NCBI GenBank assembly: GCA_035529855.1
Contig: DATKVX010000006.1
Location: 1 to 61,507 of the forward strand
Source of the DNA: a bacterium
Lineage (GTDB): Bacteria; RBG-13-66-14; B26-G2; WVWN01
Reading direction: 5' to 3'
Length of the DNA stretch: 61,507 nt
Both the position numbers and the translations under genes were made by a program. The stretch's first letter is position 1. Each line of letters begins with the position of its first letter. This document shows, piece after piece, positions 42,151 through 50,906 of this stretch. The notes beneath the pieces were generated by a model. The model ran no database searches. It was not told the origin of the DNA and saw nothing but the letters and a program-made list of their open reading frames with translations.

Positions 42151-44043
42151 TTATTGTACGTAGCCGAGGGCACGCAGCTCGGCGGCAAAGTCCTCGTCAA
42201 ACTCGGCGACTTCTTCTCGGGAGACGGTCTCTTGCCACAACGAGAGCGCTACGAACAAAGCGTCGGCGAGGGAAGACCGCGACAACAACGGGTCGTTCTC
42301 TTCCGGGTCGAGGAGTAGGTCGTAAAATTCGCCCGGCCGGGACCCGCCGTCGTGCGGTAGTATCAACTTCCAGTCTCGCCAAAAGACGCAGTCGCGCCGT
42401 TTCGGCTTGTAGTCGGGCGACGCCCCGAACTTGCTCCCGGCGTATATCAGCACGGCCTCCTCGCCCGGCGTCCGCAGGAGGCTTCTTCCTCGCATGTTGG
42501 CCGGCTTCGCAACGCCTGCGACGTCGAGTATCGTCGGCCCGAGGTCGAGCAAAGTTACCGGGTCCTTGAAGTCGCCGGCCGGCTCGCCCGGGACGGCGAC
42601 GAGCAGCGGTACGCGCAGGACCGTTTCGTATACCGACTTGCCGTGTTCGTACGTTTTGTGCTCCCAAAACTCCTCGCCGTGGTCGGCGGTAACGACGACG
42701 ACCGTCCGGCCGCCGGCGGCCAGCCGCGCCAGAATCGGTTCCAGCAGGTCGTCCATGAAGCGGCACTCGCCGTCGTAAAGGCGGTGGTACGCCGGCGCCC
42801 GCGTTTTGACCGCCGGGCGGTAATCGTTTACTAGTTCGGCGTCGGCGCCGCTATAATACCCCGGCGGCGGCGCGTACGGTGCGTGCGGGTCCATGAAGTG
42901 GGCCCATACGAATCGGGGCCGGCGTCCTCTCGTAGACGTCACGGTTTCGAGTTCGCGGGCCAGCCGTCGGCTGTACTCGCACGTCGGCGTCTTATTGAGG
43001 ACCTTCCTGAACGCGGGGCCGTACCAGTTGGTATCGTAGAAGCGGACGAGGCGTAATAGCGGCCGGTCCTCGGCGTAGTAGTAGTGGTCGAAGCCGTCCA
43101 CGACGTACGAGAACCGCTGCAAGAGCCGGTTGGCGTTTAGGGCGTACGTGTCGTACCCGGCGGCGTAGAGGAGGCGGGCCACGGTGGGGGGCCGGCGCAC
43201 GGGCGCGAGTAGGTGCCGCCGAGCGTGTACGTCGGCGTACTCGCCGGTGAAGACGGAGCCCATCGAGGGGATGGTCCAGGAGGCCGTCGCCCGGGCGTTG
43301 CGGTACGTTACGGCGTGGCGTTCGGCGAAGGCCGCTAAGTTGGGCATCAATTCCCGGTTAAATGCGTCGGCGCGCCAGGCGTCGAGTACGACGAGCACTA
43401 TATCCGGTCCGGGCGCTACGGGCCTGAACCGAGGCGCCGTTACGTGGTAGCCGACTAAGCCGGCGAATAGCAGGACGCCCGCCGCGCGGAACCACCGGCC
43501 TACTCGCGGCAGCCGCCGCCCGAGGGAGCGGAAGAGGAAACCCAACGCCGCCGCCAGGGGGATGGCCCCCGCTAAAAACACCGCCCAGTACGCCGCGAAA
43601 CCTACCGGGTCCCGGACGTCGAACGAGAGGAACCACCACTCGAACTCAAAACGTGCCGTAAGCGCGAGGACGAGCCACCCGGCCTCCGCGGCGACGGCAA
43701 GGGCGACGACGGCCGCGGCGCGCCAGCGCGCGCTCGAGGCGACGTTCTTCTCCCGGTTTACGGCGGCCGCGGCACTCCACGCGAGCAGCGAGGAAACGGC
43801 CGTTACGACCAGGTAGAACAAGGACCGGGTTAACGCCGACTCCCACAGGTCCAAAGGCCGCCATACGCCGCGCACGCCCCATACGTGGGTAATGAGGGCT
43901 TCCGCGGTACCCCACAACGCGGCTACCGCGGTGATGAAGGTGAGAGAATGCGCTTTTTTTAGCAGCCTCGCGGCGACGCTAAGCGGTTTAGTTCGGATAT
44001 AAAAAGGAGCCTTTATCCCGGCACCCTCGGTTCGGACGTGCAT
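42151..44043 (-). CDS. Membrane sulfatase-fold protein, Thr-type (paralog 3 of 3)
   Basis: A 630-residue inner-membrane protein with about five helices in the first 220 residues and a periplasmic alkaline-phosphatase-superfamily domain. Motifs: DIVLVVLDAWRADAF (metal Asp), ATASWTIPSMGSVFTGEYAD (nucleophile region), WAHFMDPHAPYAPPPGYY, VVVVTADHGEEFWEHKTYEHGKSVYE (metal Asp/His). The sulfatase CxPxR core is TIPSM here, so there is no Cys/Ser to become formylglycine and the likely nucleophile is Thr, as in phosphoglycerol or phosphoethanolamine transferases. Substrate unknown. It is last of three tandem paralogs, 9 nt after the next; the N-terminal 25 residues differ from the other two. Confidence 0.8.
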   Translation of the reverse strand: MHVRTEGAGIKAPFYIRTKPLSVAARLLKKAHSLTFITAVAALWGTAEALITHVWGVRGVWRPLDLWESALTRSLFYLVVTAVSSLLAWSAAAAVNREKNVASSARWRAAAVVALAVAAEAGWLVLALTARFEFEWWFLSFDVRDPVGFAAYWAVFLAGAIPLAAALGFLFRSLGRRLPRVGRWFRAAGVLLFAGLVGYHVTAPRFRPVAPGPDIVLVVLDAWRADAFNRELMPNLAAFAERHAVTYRNARATASWTIPSMGSVFTGEYADVHARRHLLAPVRRPPTVARLLYAAGYDTYALNANRLLQRFSYVVDGFDHYYYAEDRPLLRLVRFYDTNWYGPAFRKVLNKTPTCEYSRRLARELETVTSTRGRRPRFVWAHFMDPHAPYAPPPGYYSGADAELVNDYRPAVKTRAPAYHRLYDGECRFMDDLLEPILARLAAGGRTVVVVTADHGEEFWEHKTYEHGKSVYETVLRVPLLVAVPGEPAGDFKDPVTLLDLGPTILDVAGVAKPANMRGRSLLRTPGEEAVLIYAGSKFGASPDYKPKRRDCVFWRDWKLILPHDGGSRPGEFYDLLLDPEENDPLLSRSSLADALFVALSLWQETVSREEVAEFDEDFAAELRALGYVQ

Positions 44044-44052
44044 AGCTGACCT

Positions 44053-45912
44053 TTACTGTACGTAACCCAGCGCCCGGAGGTCCGCGGCGTCGGCGAAATC
44101 CGCTGCTCGAGCGGGCTGCATACCTTTGGGCTTAACCGCCTTCTTCCACTTTTCCAACTTCGCGCGTAGCGCTCGGGCCACGTCGTCTTCCGGGAGCCCG
44201 TTGCGCTCGCCCGGGTCTTGCTCGAGGTTGTAGTACTCGCCGGCCGCGTTCATCTTCCAGTGCTCCAGACTTAGCTTCCAAGGCCACAGTACGACGGCGT
44301 CTCGCCGCGGCGGTTGGTAGTCTTTCCGGTCGGTGTAATCGCTGCCTATGAAGATTAGTTTGTTTTGGCCCTCCCGGGGCGTCCCGGCGAGCGGCCGCCC
44401 GGGCATATCCGCCGGCACGTCGACGCCGGCGAGGTGGAGGAGCGTCGGCGTCAGGTCTATGAGGCTGGTGGGGGTGTCGGTCACGGCCGGCCCGCGCCCG
44501 GGTACGGCGACGATTAGCGGTACGCGCGTAACCGTTTCGTAGACCGACTTGCCGTGGCCGTACGTGTAGTGCTCCCAGAACTCCTCGCCGTGGTCGCTGG
44601 TTATAATCACGACCGTGTTGTCGGGGTCCGGTATCGCCTTGAAAACCCGCCCCAGGACGTCGTCCAGAAACGCGCATTCGCCCTCGTAGAGGCGGTGGTA
44701 GGCGTCGCCCCGCTCGCGCAGGTCGGGTTTATGGTCTTTTATGAATTTTTCGTCCGCGGGGTCGTAGTAGCCCGGCGGAGGGTTGTACGGCGCGTGGGGA
44801 TCCATGTAGTGTACCCACAGAAAGAACGGCCTGCGGCGCGGCTTGGCGAGGTACGACCGCGTAAGCCGCGTGATGGTGCGACTCGTCTCGGGCCGGTATC
44901 TTTTACGGGGAAGGTATTTTTGGCGAACCGGCCCGCAACACCAGTTGGTGCTGTAAAAATGTATCGCGCGGAGGCGCGGCCGCCAGTCCCAGTATATAAA
45001 GTAATCGAAGCCGGTGGTAATGGGCGTGTAGTGCTCCAGGACGACGTTGCCCACGACGGCGCCGGTATCGTACCCGGCGCCGCGCAGGTGCGACGCCGCC
45101 GTGCGGTGCAGGTCGCGCGAGGGGCGGGGCCACAACCGCGTCGCGTCCGGATAGTGGCCCGTAAAGCACGCCGCCATCGAGGGGTACGTCCACGGCGCGC
45201 ACGCCCACGCCCGTTCGTAAACGACCGCGTTTTTTTCCGCGTAGGCCGACAGCTTGGGCATGAGGTCGGGCCTGAAGGAGTCCGCTCGCCACGCGTCGAG
45301 TACGATAAACAAGATGTTCGGGCCGCGCGGTACGGGGCGGAGGGCGGGGACGACGAAGTGCGCGGCGACGAGAAGCGCGAAGCCGGCGACGCCGACGACG
45401 CGCAAGACCTTCCCGGCCCGCCGCCACCACCGCTTTCCCGCAGCGCGCCGGGCTAATAGGACGGCGAGGCCTATGCCCAGAACGGCGAACGCGAGCCAAT
45501 ACTCGAAGAACGGCGCCGGCTCGCGGAGGTTTACCGCCAAATCGCCTATTTTAACTTTGCCTTTGCGGAAGAAGCCGATGACGAGCCAACCGACGTTGGA
45601 CGTAATCAACGCGGCCACGGCCGCGGCGGCGCCCCACCGGCGAGCCGTATCCAGCACCCATCTGCCGGATAGGAGCTTTACGACGCCGGATATTACCAGC
45701 GCCGCGACGCCGGCGGCCGCGGAGAGCACGCCTACGGTGAAGCAGTAGAACACCGCGCGCCGGTACGCCGATTCGTAGACGAGGTCGCCCCACCACGTCC
45801 CGGCGGGGTGCCAGAAATAGTTGAAGACGGCCTCCGCCGCGCCCCAGAAGAACGCCAGGGCCAGGACGAATGTCGCCCACGCCAACACACTCTTTAACGT
45901 TTTAATAACCAC
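44053..45912 (-). CDS. Membrane sulfatase-fold protein, Thr-type (paralog 2 of 3)
   Basis: A 619-residue paralog with the same layout: N-terminal membrane helices (about 1-210), then the periplasmic catalytic domain. Motifs: NILFIVLDAWRADSF, CAPWTYPSMAACFTGHYP (TYPSM at the nucleophile site), WVHYMDPHAPYNPPPGYYDP, VVIITSDHGEEFWEHYTYGHGKSVYE, IDLTPTLLHLAGVDVP. Metal ligands are conserved and the nucleophile is Thr. It starts at GTG 45912 with a weak ribosome site, 41 nt below the first paralog. Likely acts on the same class of envelope or secreted polymer as its neighbours. Confidence 0.8.
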   Translation of the reverse strand: MVIKTLKSVLAWATFVLALAFFWGAAEAVFNYFWHPAGTWWGDLVYESAYRRAVFYCFTVGVLSAAAGVAALVISGVVKLLSGRWVLDTARRWGAAAAVAALITSNVGWLVIGFFRKGKVKIGDLAVNLREPAPFFEYWLAFAVLGIGLAVLLARRAAGKRWWRRAGKVLRVVGVAGFALLVAAHFVVPALRPVPRGPNILFIVLDAWRADSFRPDLMPKLSAYAEKNAVVYERAWACAPWTYPSMAACFTGHYPDATRLWPRPSRDLHRTAASHLRGAGYDTGAVVGNVVLEHYTPITTGFDYFIYWDWRPRLRAIHFYSTNWCCGPVRQKYLPRKRYRPETSRTITRLTRSYLAKPRRRPFFLWVHYMDPHAPYNPPPGYYDPADEKFIKDHKPDLRERGDAYHRLYEGECAFLDDVLGRVFKAIPDPDNTVVIITSDHGEEFWEHYTYGHGKSVYETVTRVPLIVAVPGRGPAVTDTPTSLIDLTPTLLHLAGVDVPADMPGRPLAGTPREGQNKLIFIGSDYTDRKDYQPPRRDAVVLWPWKLSLEHWKMNAAGEYYNLEQDPGERNGLPEDDVARALRAKLEKWKKAVKPKGMQPARAADFADAADLRALGYVQ

Positions 45913-45953
45913 GCGGTAAATCTTTTTTCCGTGCCGGCCTGTTGAAATAGTAG

Positions 45954-47807
45954 CTATTGGATATACCCTAGGGCCCGGAGGTCCGGCGCGGCGGCGCCTC
46001 CGTATTCGGGGTACCGACCCGTGCGCCTTACGTTACGCCGCCACACCCGCAACGCCTTGCGGAGGCGCCCCGCAGACTTATCTTCCGGTAGCGGCCTCAG
46101 CTCGCCGGGGTCGGCGGCGAGGTTGTAGTATTCGCCCCGTCGCCCGGGTTTTTGGTGAAACAGGATAAGTTTATAAGGCCAAATGATTACGGCGTCCCGG
46201 CGTTCCGTTATACGGCCGCGGAGCTTAAGGAAACAGCCCCCGATGAATACGGGCCGACGGTCTTTAACGACGTCTCCGTCAGTCGTTAAAAACGGCCGGC
46301 CCTGCATCGTCGGCGGCGGTTCGTAACCGCTGAGGGTGAGGAGCGTGGGCGCGAGGTCCACCAAGCTTACGGGCGTGTCGACCACGGCCGCGGCCTTAGC
46401 CGGTAAAAAGACGAGGAGTGGGACTCGCGTTACCGTTTCGTAGACCGATTTTCCGTGGTAAAAACCGTATTCTTGACTGTGTTCCCAGAACTCCTCGCCG
46501 TGGTCGGCGGTTATTATCGTAATGGTATCGGGCTCCGCGGCAAGGCGCGGGAGGATAGGTGCCAACAGGTCGTCCACGAACCGACATTCCCCCTCGTAGA
46601 GGCGCTTGTTGACGTGCCGTCGCCTTCTCAAGATCGGACGAAAGTCCAAAATATATTTCTCATCGTCCGGTAAGTAATAACCCGGGGGTGGCGTATAGGG
46701 GCCGTGGGGGTCCATATAGTGGACCCATAGAAAATATGGCCGCCGGTGAGGACGCGCCAGGTACGTGCTGAGCATACGGCTGAGGATCCGGCTGTCCTCG
46801 GAGATCCGCTTCCCGTGAAAAAGGCCTCGGACGGCCGAGCCGTACCAATTAGTGTCGTAGAAATGGATCCCGCGGAGGAGAGGCGACCAATCCGAAAAGT
46901 AAAAGTCCTCAAAACCTTCCGTTGTCGGGCTGTCTCGGTTGAGGACGCGGTTCGCGGAGAAGGCCGCGGTCTCGTAGCCGGCCTCGTATAAGATCTGCGC
47001 CAGCGTGGGGTTGCGTTTATCCGAGTCGGCGCGCCGGCGGAACTTGTGCGTGTCGTGGTATTGACCGGTGAACGTCGTCGTCATCGCCGGCAGCGTCCAC
47101 GTGCCGTTGGTCCACGCGCGCTCGAAGTATAGGCTTTTTTCCCGGCTGAACGAGTATAAATTGGGCATCAGCTCCGGCTGCAACGTATCGGCCCGCCAGG
47201 CGTCGAGGACAATGAGTATGATATTGGGGCCGTAGGGCCGCGGCCGCAGCATTTGAGTTGCGTGGTGCGTGACGACCGTCGCGAGAAAAAGCGCCGCGCC
47301 CGCCACCTGGAGGTATCGCGCCGTTATCCTCGCCCAGCGTCTCCTCCCCAACGCGAACGCGAGGGCGACGGCCACTGCCGCCCCCGCGAGCGCGAAGAAC
47401 CCCCAGTACTCGAAAAAAGGCGCCCGTTCCTGTATGTCCAGTTTAAAGAGGCCGACGTCGAGTTCGTACGAATCGATTAAGCCGAGGACCAGCCACCCGG
47501 CGTTAGAAGCTATGATCGCCGCGAGGGCGACCGCGCCGCCCCACCGGCGGCGGGCGGCCTTTACCGGCCGGCGCCGGAGCCGCCGTATTAAGCTCCCGAC
47601 GGCGACGACTACGAGGCCGGCGGCCGCCACGACTACGGCGTAGAAAACCACGCGGTTGTACGTCGAGGGGAGCCAGAGGTCCGTCCGCCACACGCCCTTG
47701 GGCGGCCAGCGGTAGTTGATAAAAGCTTCCGTCGCGCCCCAGAAGAACGCGGCGGCGGCGACGAACGCCGCCCACGATAACAATTTCCTAAGTATTCTGG
47801 GTAACAT
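45954..47807 (-). CDS. Membrane sulfatase-fold protein, Thr-type (paralog 1 of 3)
   Basis: A 617-residue paralog: helices within about 1-205, then NIILIVLDAWRADTL, TNGTWTLPAMTTTFTGQYHD (TLPAM at the nucleophile site), WVHYMDPHGPYTPPPGYYLP and ITIITADHGEEFWEHSQEYGFYHGKSVYE. Also metal-competent and Thr-type. All three copies end in a conserved LRALGYVQ/IQ tail, which suggests a shared structural end. The gene is 73 nt downstream of the phosphodiesterase-like gene start side and may be first of a three-gene unit. Confidence 0.8.
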   Translation of the reverse strand: MLPRILRKLLSWAAFVAAAAFFWGATEAFINYRWPPKGVWRTDLWLPSTYNRVVFYAVVVAAAGLVVVAVGSLIRRLRRRPVKAARRRWGGAVALAAIIASNAGWLVLGLIDSYELDVGLFKLDIQERAPFFEYWGFFALAGAAVAVALAFALGRRRWARITARYLQVAGAALFLATVVTHHATQMLRPRPYGPNIILIVLDAWRADTLQPELMPNLYSFSREKSLYFERAWTNGTWTLPAMTTTFTGQYHDTHKFRRRADSDKRNPTLAQILYEAGYETAAFSANRVLNRDSPTTEGFEDFYFSDWSPLLRGIHFYDTNWYGSAVRGLFHGKRISEDSRILSRMLSTYLARPHRRPYFLWVHYMDPHGPYTPPPGYYLPDDEKYILDFRPILRRRRHVNKRLYEGECRFVDDLLAPILPRLAAEPDTITIITADHGEEFWEHSQEYGFYHGKSVYETVTRVPLLVFLPAKAAAVVDTPVSLVDLAPTLLTLSGYEPPPTMQGRPFLTTDGDVVKDRRPVFIGGCFLKLRGRITERRDAVIIWPYKLILFHQKPGRRGEYYNLAADPGELRPLPEDKSAGRLRKALRVWRRNVRRTGRYPEYGGAAAPDLRALGYIQ

Positions 47808-47880
47808 TAATTAAAAGGGACGCCGGTACCCTGCGTCCCTGCGCGTAATTAAAACACAATTCCCGCGCGAAGGCAAATTT

Positions 47881-49257
47881 TTAACCTAGGGCCTTCCCGA
47901 TCATTTCCGGCGCCGGCTCGAGGCCGAAGGTTTTTAGCACCGTCGGCGCGACGTCGTAAATTTTAAGGTCGTCGCGGCGGCTCGAGACCACGCCCGGCCC
48001 CGCCCAGGCGAAGATGCCGAATTGCGAGTGGTTGGCGTCGTCGGGGCCGGTGTCGTTCTCGTGGACGTGGACCGTCGCGTTCCCTACCGAGCCGATGGAA
48101 CGCCAGTCGAGGTCGCCGAAGTAGACGATGAGGTCCGGCGCGACGTTGCCGACGACGCGGTAGAGCTCCTCCGGCCTGAACGCCCGGGTGCCGATGTTGA
48201 CGCCCCGCTCGTCCGTTATGGCCTCGAGTTTCTCCACGAGCTCGGTGCGCACTTTCTCGTAGTCGCCGGCGGGGATAGTGCCCTGGGGCTCGCGGCCCGC
48301 GACGTTTAAAAAGCACCGGCCGTAGTAGCCGCCGTCGCCCCAGGCCCGCGTCTTCTCCCAGTCGACGAGGTCGTACTTGAACTTCGTGCGCTCAGTCGCC
48401 GGCTCCTTGAGCACCAGGTAGCCCTCTTTTATCAGCCAGTCGTTGAAGCAGATGCCGCCGACCATGCTCTTGATGCCGTGGTCGGAGACGATCATAACGT
48501 GGGCGTCGTCCGGCAGCACCTCCAGGAACTCGCCGACCTTGCCGTCGAGGTAAACGTAATACTCTTTCAGTTTGCCCTTGTAGCGCGGGTCGTCCTCGTA
48601 GTTGGGATGCGTGGGGTCGAAGTACTTCCACATGCCGTGGTGCAGCCGGTCCGGCCCCATCTCCACGAACATCAGGAAGTCCCACGGCTTGTTGGTCGCG
48701 AGCCACCGCGCGACGGCGAAGCGGTTGGCGGTCATCTTCCACACCTGCTCGAGGAGGTAGTCTTTGTCGCCGGTGCGGAAGTCGCCGACGTCGATGATGT
48801 ACTCGCCGAACTCTTTTATTATTTCGCCCTTGAGCGAAGCGGGGTAGGTGAACTCGCTGTCGGCGTCGGGCGTGAGGAAGCAGGAGATGAGGTGGCCGTT
48901 GACCGGTTTGGGCGGGTAGGACGGCGGCACGCCGACGACGATGACCTGCTTGCCGGCGCGGCCCAGGATATCCCACGCCGCGTCGACGCGGACCGCCTGC
49001 GAGTTGGCGAAGAACAGGCCGTCGTAGGAGTGGTCGCGGCGGTTGCGGAAGCCGTAGAAGCCGAGCTGGCCCGGGTCCCGCGACGTCATCATGCACATCC
49101 ACGCCGGGACCGTGATGGCGGGGATGGTGGACTCCAGCGGCCCCCAGGTGCCGCGCTCCACTATCGATTTGATGTTCGGCAGCTCGTCCAGCCATTTGTC
49201 GAAGACGAGGACCGGGTCGGCGCAGTCGAGGCCTATGATAGCGAATTTAGGGGGCAT
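47881..49257 (-). CDS. Alkaline phosphatase superfamily phosphodiesterase/nucleotide pyrophosphatase
   Basis: A 458-residue cytosolic-looking protein (no signal peptide). Motifs of the AP/NPP group: FAIIGLDCADP (metal Asp), TIPAITVPAWMCMMTSRDPGQLGFYGF with Thr nucleophile candidate, FVEMGPDRLHHGMWKYFDPTHP, VMIVSDHGIKSM and HSQFGIFAWAGPG. Many uncultured bacteria carry this family near polysaccharide genes; the substrate is unknown. An AGG ribosome site precedes the ATG at 49257. A short relic of a copy of its 5' end lies at 50796-50906. Confidence 0.85.
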   Translation of the reverse strand: MPPKFAIIGLDCADPVLVFDKWLDELPNIKSIVERGTWGPLESTIPAITVPAWMCMMTSRDPGQLGFYGFRNRRDHSYDGLFFANSQAVRVDAAWDILGRAGKQVIVVGVPPSYPPKPVNGHLISCFLTPDADSEFTYPASLKGEIIKEFGEYIIDVGDFRTGDKDYLLEQVWKMTANRFAVARWLATNKPWDFLMFVEMGPDRLHHGMWKYFDPTHPNYEDDPRYKGKLKEYYVYLDGKVGEFLEVLPDDAHVMIVSDHGIKSMVGGICFNDWLIKEGYLVLKEPATERTKFKYDLVDWEKTRAWGDGGYYGRCFLNVAGREPQGTIPAGDYEKVRTELVEKLEAITDERGVNIGTRAFRPEELYRVVGNVAPDLIVYFGDLDWRSIGSVGNATVHVHENDTGPDDANHSQFGIFAWAGPGVVSSRRDDLKIYDVAPTVLKTFGLEPAPEMIGKALG

Positions 49258-49280
49258 CGTTTACCTCGGGTGTTCTTCCG

Positions 49281-49668
49281 TTATCGTAAGTTTTCGGTGA
49301 CGATTTTTATACAGGCTTTAGCCGTTTTCACAGCTTTCAAAACGTCTTTTCGAGAAGGGAATTCCGCTTTCGGTAAGCCGTTGACGGTATCCGGGTAACG
49401 TAGGGGAACGTAATATTTCGACAGCTTTTTCAGTTCCGCTGCTATGGCCGCGAATTCCCCCGCGCCGGCGAGCCGGGTCAACTCCACATAAGTTATGGGT
49501 TTTTGGGATGGCCTTGCCTTTCGCTAAGATAAACGCTTTTAACGCTTTTTCGGCCGCTTGCTGAGCGTCAATACAGGCGTTTACGTAATATTTTAGACTA
49601 ATCAGGCCTTGAGCCGCGCCGAGGTCCCTTCGCGCGAATTCGAGCCACGCTTTTTCTTCATCTTCCAT
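49281..49668 (-). pseudogene. HEPN domain protein, frameshifted
   Basis: Two frames together spell a HEPN protein of about 128 residues: MEDEEKAWLEFARRDLGAAQGLI, KYYVNACIDAQQAAEKALKAFIL and PKTHNL in one frame, then VELTRLAGAGEFAAIAAELKKLSKYYVPLRYPD in another. A single extra base near 49486-49490 (AACTTATGTGGAG on the minus strand) breaks it. The intact paralog at 50014-50403 shows the expected joining. HEPN proteins paired with MNT nucleotidyltransferases form toxin-antitoxin systems; here the toxin-type partner is probably dead. Its start overlaps the MNT gene by 11 nt. Confidence 0.8.
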
Positions 49669-49999
49669 AAATAACGCGCCCCTTTGCGAGAACTTCCTCC
49701 CGGAAGAACCGCCTTTTCTCGCACAACGCCGCGAACTCCACGGGCGTATAGACAAAAAAATCTATGCCAACGTGGGGGTCAGTTAGCGTTATAACGTCGT
49801 CCAGCCGGTCGAAGAACTTTTTGCGCGTTTTTTTTATAACCACCAAATCAATATCCGACCACTCGCCGATTTCGCCGGTGGCGAGCGAGCCGAAGATGAT
49901 TACCTTCTCCGCGCCGTACTCGTCTATGAGAAGCGGGAGGACGCGGGCGAGCTCCGCCTCCAGCGCGGCCTTCCGTTTTTTGTGTGCGGCGGTAATCAT
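49658..49999 (-). CDS. MNT-type nucleotidyltransferase (antitoxin-like)
   Basis: A 113-residue minimal nucleotidyltransferase. The motif GSLATGEIGEWSDIDLVVI is a complete GSx10DxD active site near residues 37-52, and Asp in VGIDFFVYT may be the third carboxylate. It starts at ATG 49999, with the partner HEPN gene following in the same direction. Known MNT proteins inactivate HEPN toxins by transferring nucleotides. Its paralog at 50375-50734 shares most of the first 55 residues and the C-terminus. Confidence 0.85.
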   Translation of the reverse strand: MITAAHKKRKAALEAELARVLPLLIDEYGAEKVIIFGSLATGEIGEWSDIDLVVIKKTRKKFFDRLDDVITLTDPHVGIDFFVYTPVEFAALCEKRRFFREEVLAKGRVIYGR

Positions 50000-50013
50000 A
50001 GGTAAACGCGCCT

Positions 50014-50403
50014 TCAAGATTTGACGATTGCGATTATAGTTTCGGTGATTTCTTGCGCCCGGGCGAGCGCATTTCGCGCTTCGTTCTCGTCCGAAAACCA
50101 CGATGGCTCGTCGCCCCCGATCAAGTCCGGGTAACGCGTAGGGATATAATACTTATTTAATACGTCGATAGCGTCGCGGTATGACGCGAGCGCGGCCTCT
50201 TCCAATAGTACGAAAAGTTCGGGAAGGTTGTGGGTTTTAGGTACGGTTTTACCGCGATACAAAAGAAGGCCCTTGAGCGCTTTTTCGACCGCTTGTTGCG
50301 GGTGGAAACACGCGTTCGCGTATAGCTCCCCCTCGAGCAACTTTTGGCACGCGCGGAGTTCGCGTTCCGCGAACTCAAACCACGGCTGCCATTCCGGCGT
50401 CAT
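50014..50403 (-). CDS. HEPN domain protein (toxin-like)
   Basis: A 129-residue intact HEPN protein: MTPEWQPWFEFAERELRACQKLL, ANACFHPQQAVEKALKGLLLYRG, KTVPKTHNLPELFVLLEE and KYYIPTRYPDLIGGDE. This is the Pfam HEPN group rather than the HepT/DUF86 group, and the classical RX4HXY signature is not evident. It overlaps the end of the upstream MNT gene by 29 nt, consistent with a coupled toxin-antitoxin pair. It could also be a nucleotide-binding accessory protein, since some HEPN/MNT pairs have other roles. Confidence 0.82.
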   Translation of the reverse strand: MTPEWQPWFEFAERELRACQKLLEGELYANACFHPQQAVEKALKGLLLYRGKTVPKTHNLPELFVLLEEAALASYRDAIDVLNKYYIPTRYPDLIGGDEPSWFSDENEARNALARAQEITETIIAIVKS

Positions 50404-50734
50404 ACACCACCCGCCCTTTCGCGACTACCTCTTCCCGGAAAAACCGGCGCCCCTCGCTCATTCGCTCGAACTCGGCCGGGCTATAAACGACGACGTCTGC
50501 GGCAAGCCGCGGCCTGGTGAGTCTCGCGACGTCGTCGATCCGGTTCATGGATTTCGTCTCCGTCTCTTTTATGATTACTAAGTCCAAGTCCGACCACTCG
50601 CCGACCTCCCCCGTCGCGAGCGAGCCGAAGATGATTACCTTCTCGGCGCCGTACTCGTGGATGAGGAGCGGGAGGATGCGGGCGAGCTCCGCCTCCAGCG
50701 CGGCCTTGCGTTTTTCGTGTACGGCGGTAATCAT
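50375..50734 (-). CDS. MNT-type nucleotidyltransferase (antitoxin-like)
   Basis: A 119-residue nucleotidyltransferase with GSLATGEVGEWSDLDLVII as a full GSx10DxD site. The first 36 residues differ from the paralog at 49658-49999 by only a few positions, while the middle has diverged (DDVARLTRPRLAADVVVYS). The C-terminus runs 6 residues longer. It precedes and overlaps its HEPN partner. The two MNT/HEPN pairs arose by duplication and then drifted apart. Confidence 0.85.
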   Translation of the reverse strand: MITAVHEKRKAALEAELARILPLLIHEYGAEKVIIFGSLATGEVGEWSDLDLVIIKETETKSMNRIDDVARLTRPRLAADVVVYSPAEFERMSEGRRFFREEVVAKGRVVYDAGMAAVV

Positions 50735-50795
50735 AGCGAAGGGCGCCCCTCGAAGCGCCCTCCATAATAACCCACGGCGCGCGGCCGGTCAACGG

Positions 50796-50906
50796 CTACA
50801 ACGACGCGCCGGCCCCCTTCGTCCACGCCGGCGCGGTATCGGGCCGGTTAGAGGCCGGGTCGGCGCGGTCGAGGCCGATTACGGCTAATTTGGGGTCGCT
50901 ATTCAT
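50796..50906 (-). pseudogene. 5' remnant of an alkaline-phosphatase-superfamily gene
   Basis: A 36-codon frame reading MNSDPKLAVIGLDRADPASN and then degenerate sequence to a TAG. The first 17 residues match the start of the gene at 47881-49257 (PPKFAIIGLDCADPV), and DNA similarity covers roughly 45 nt. It overlaps the end of the ion channel gene by 8 nt. It lies on the far side of the two MNT/HEPN pairs from the intact gene, so it looks like a flank carried or left by a duplication or insertion. Confidence 0.65.

Noticed and set aside
42151-47807. Classical formylglycine sulfatases
   Set aside because: None of the three has Cys or Ser in the CxPxR position; I describe them as sulfatase-fold proteins of the Thr type instead.
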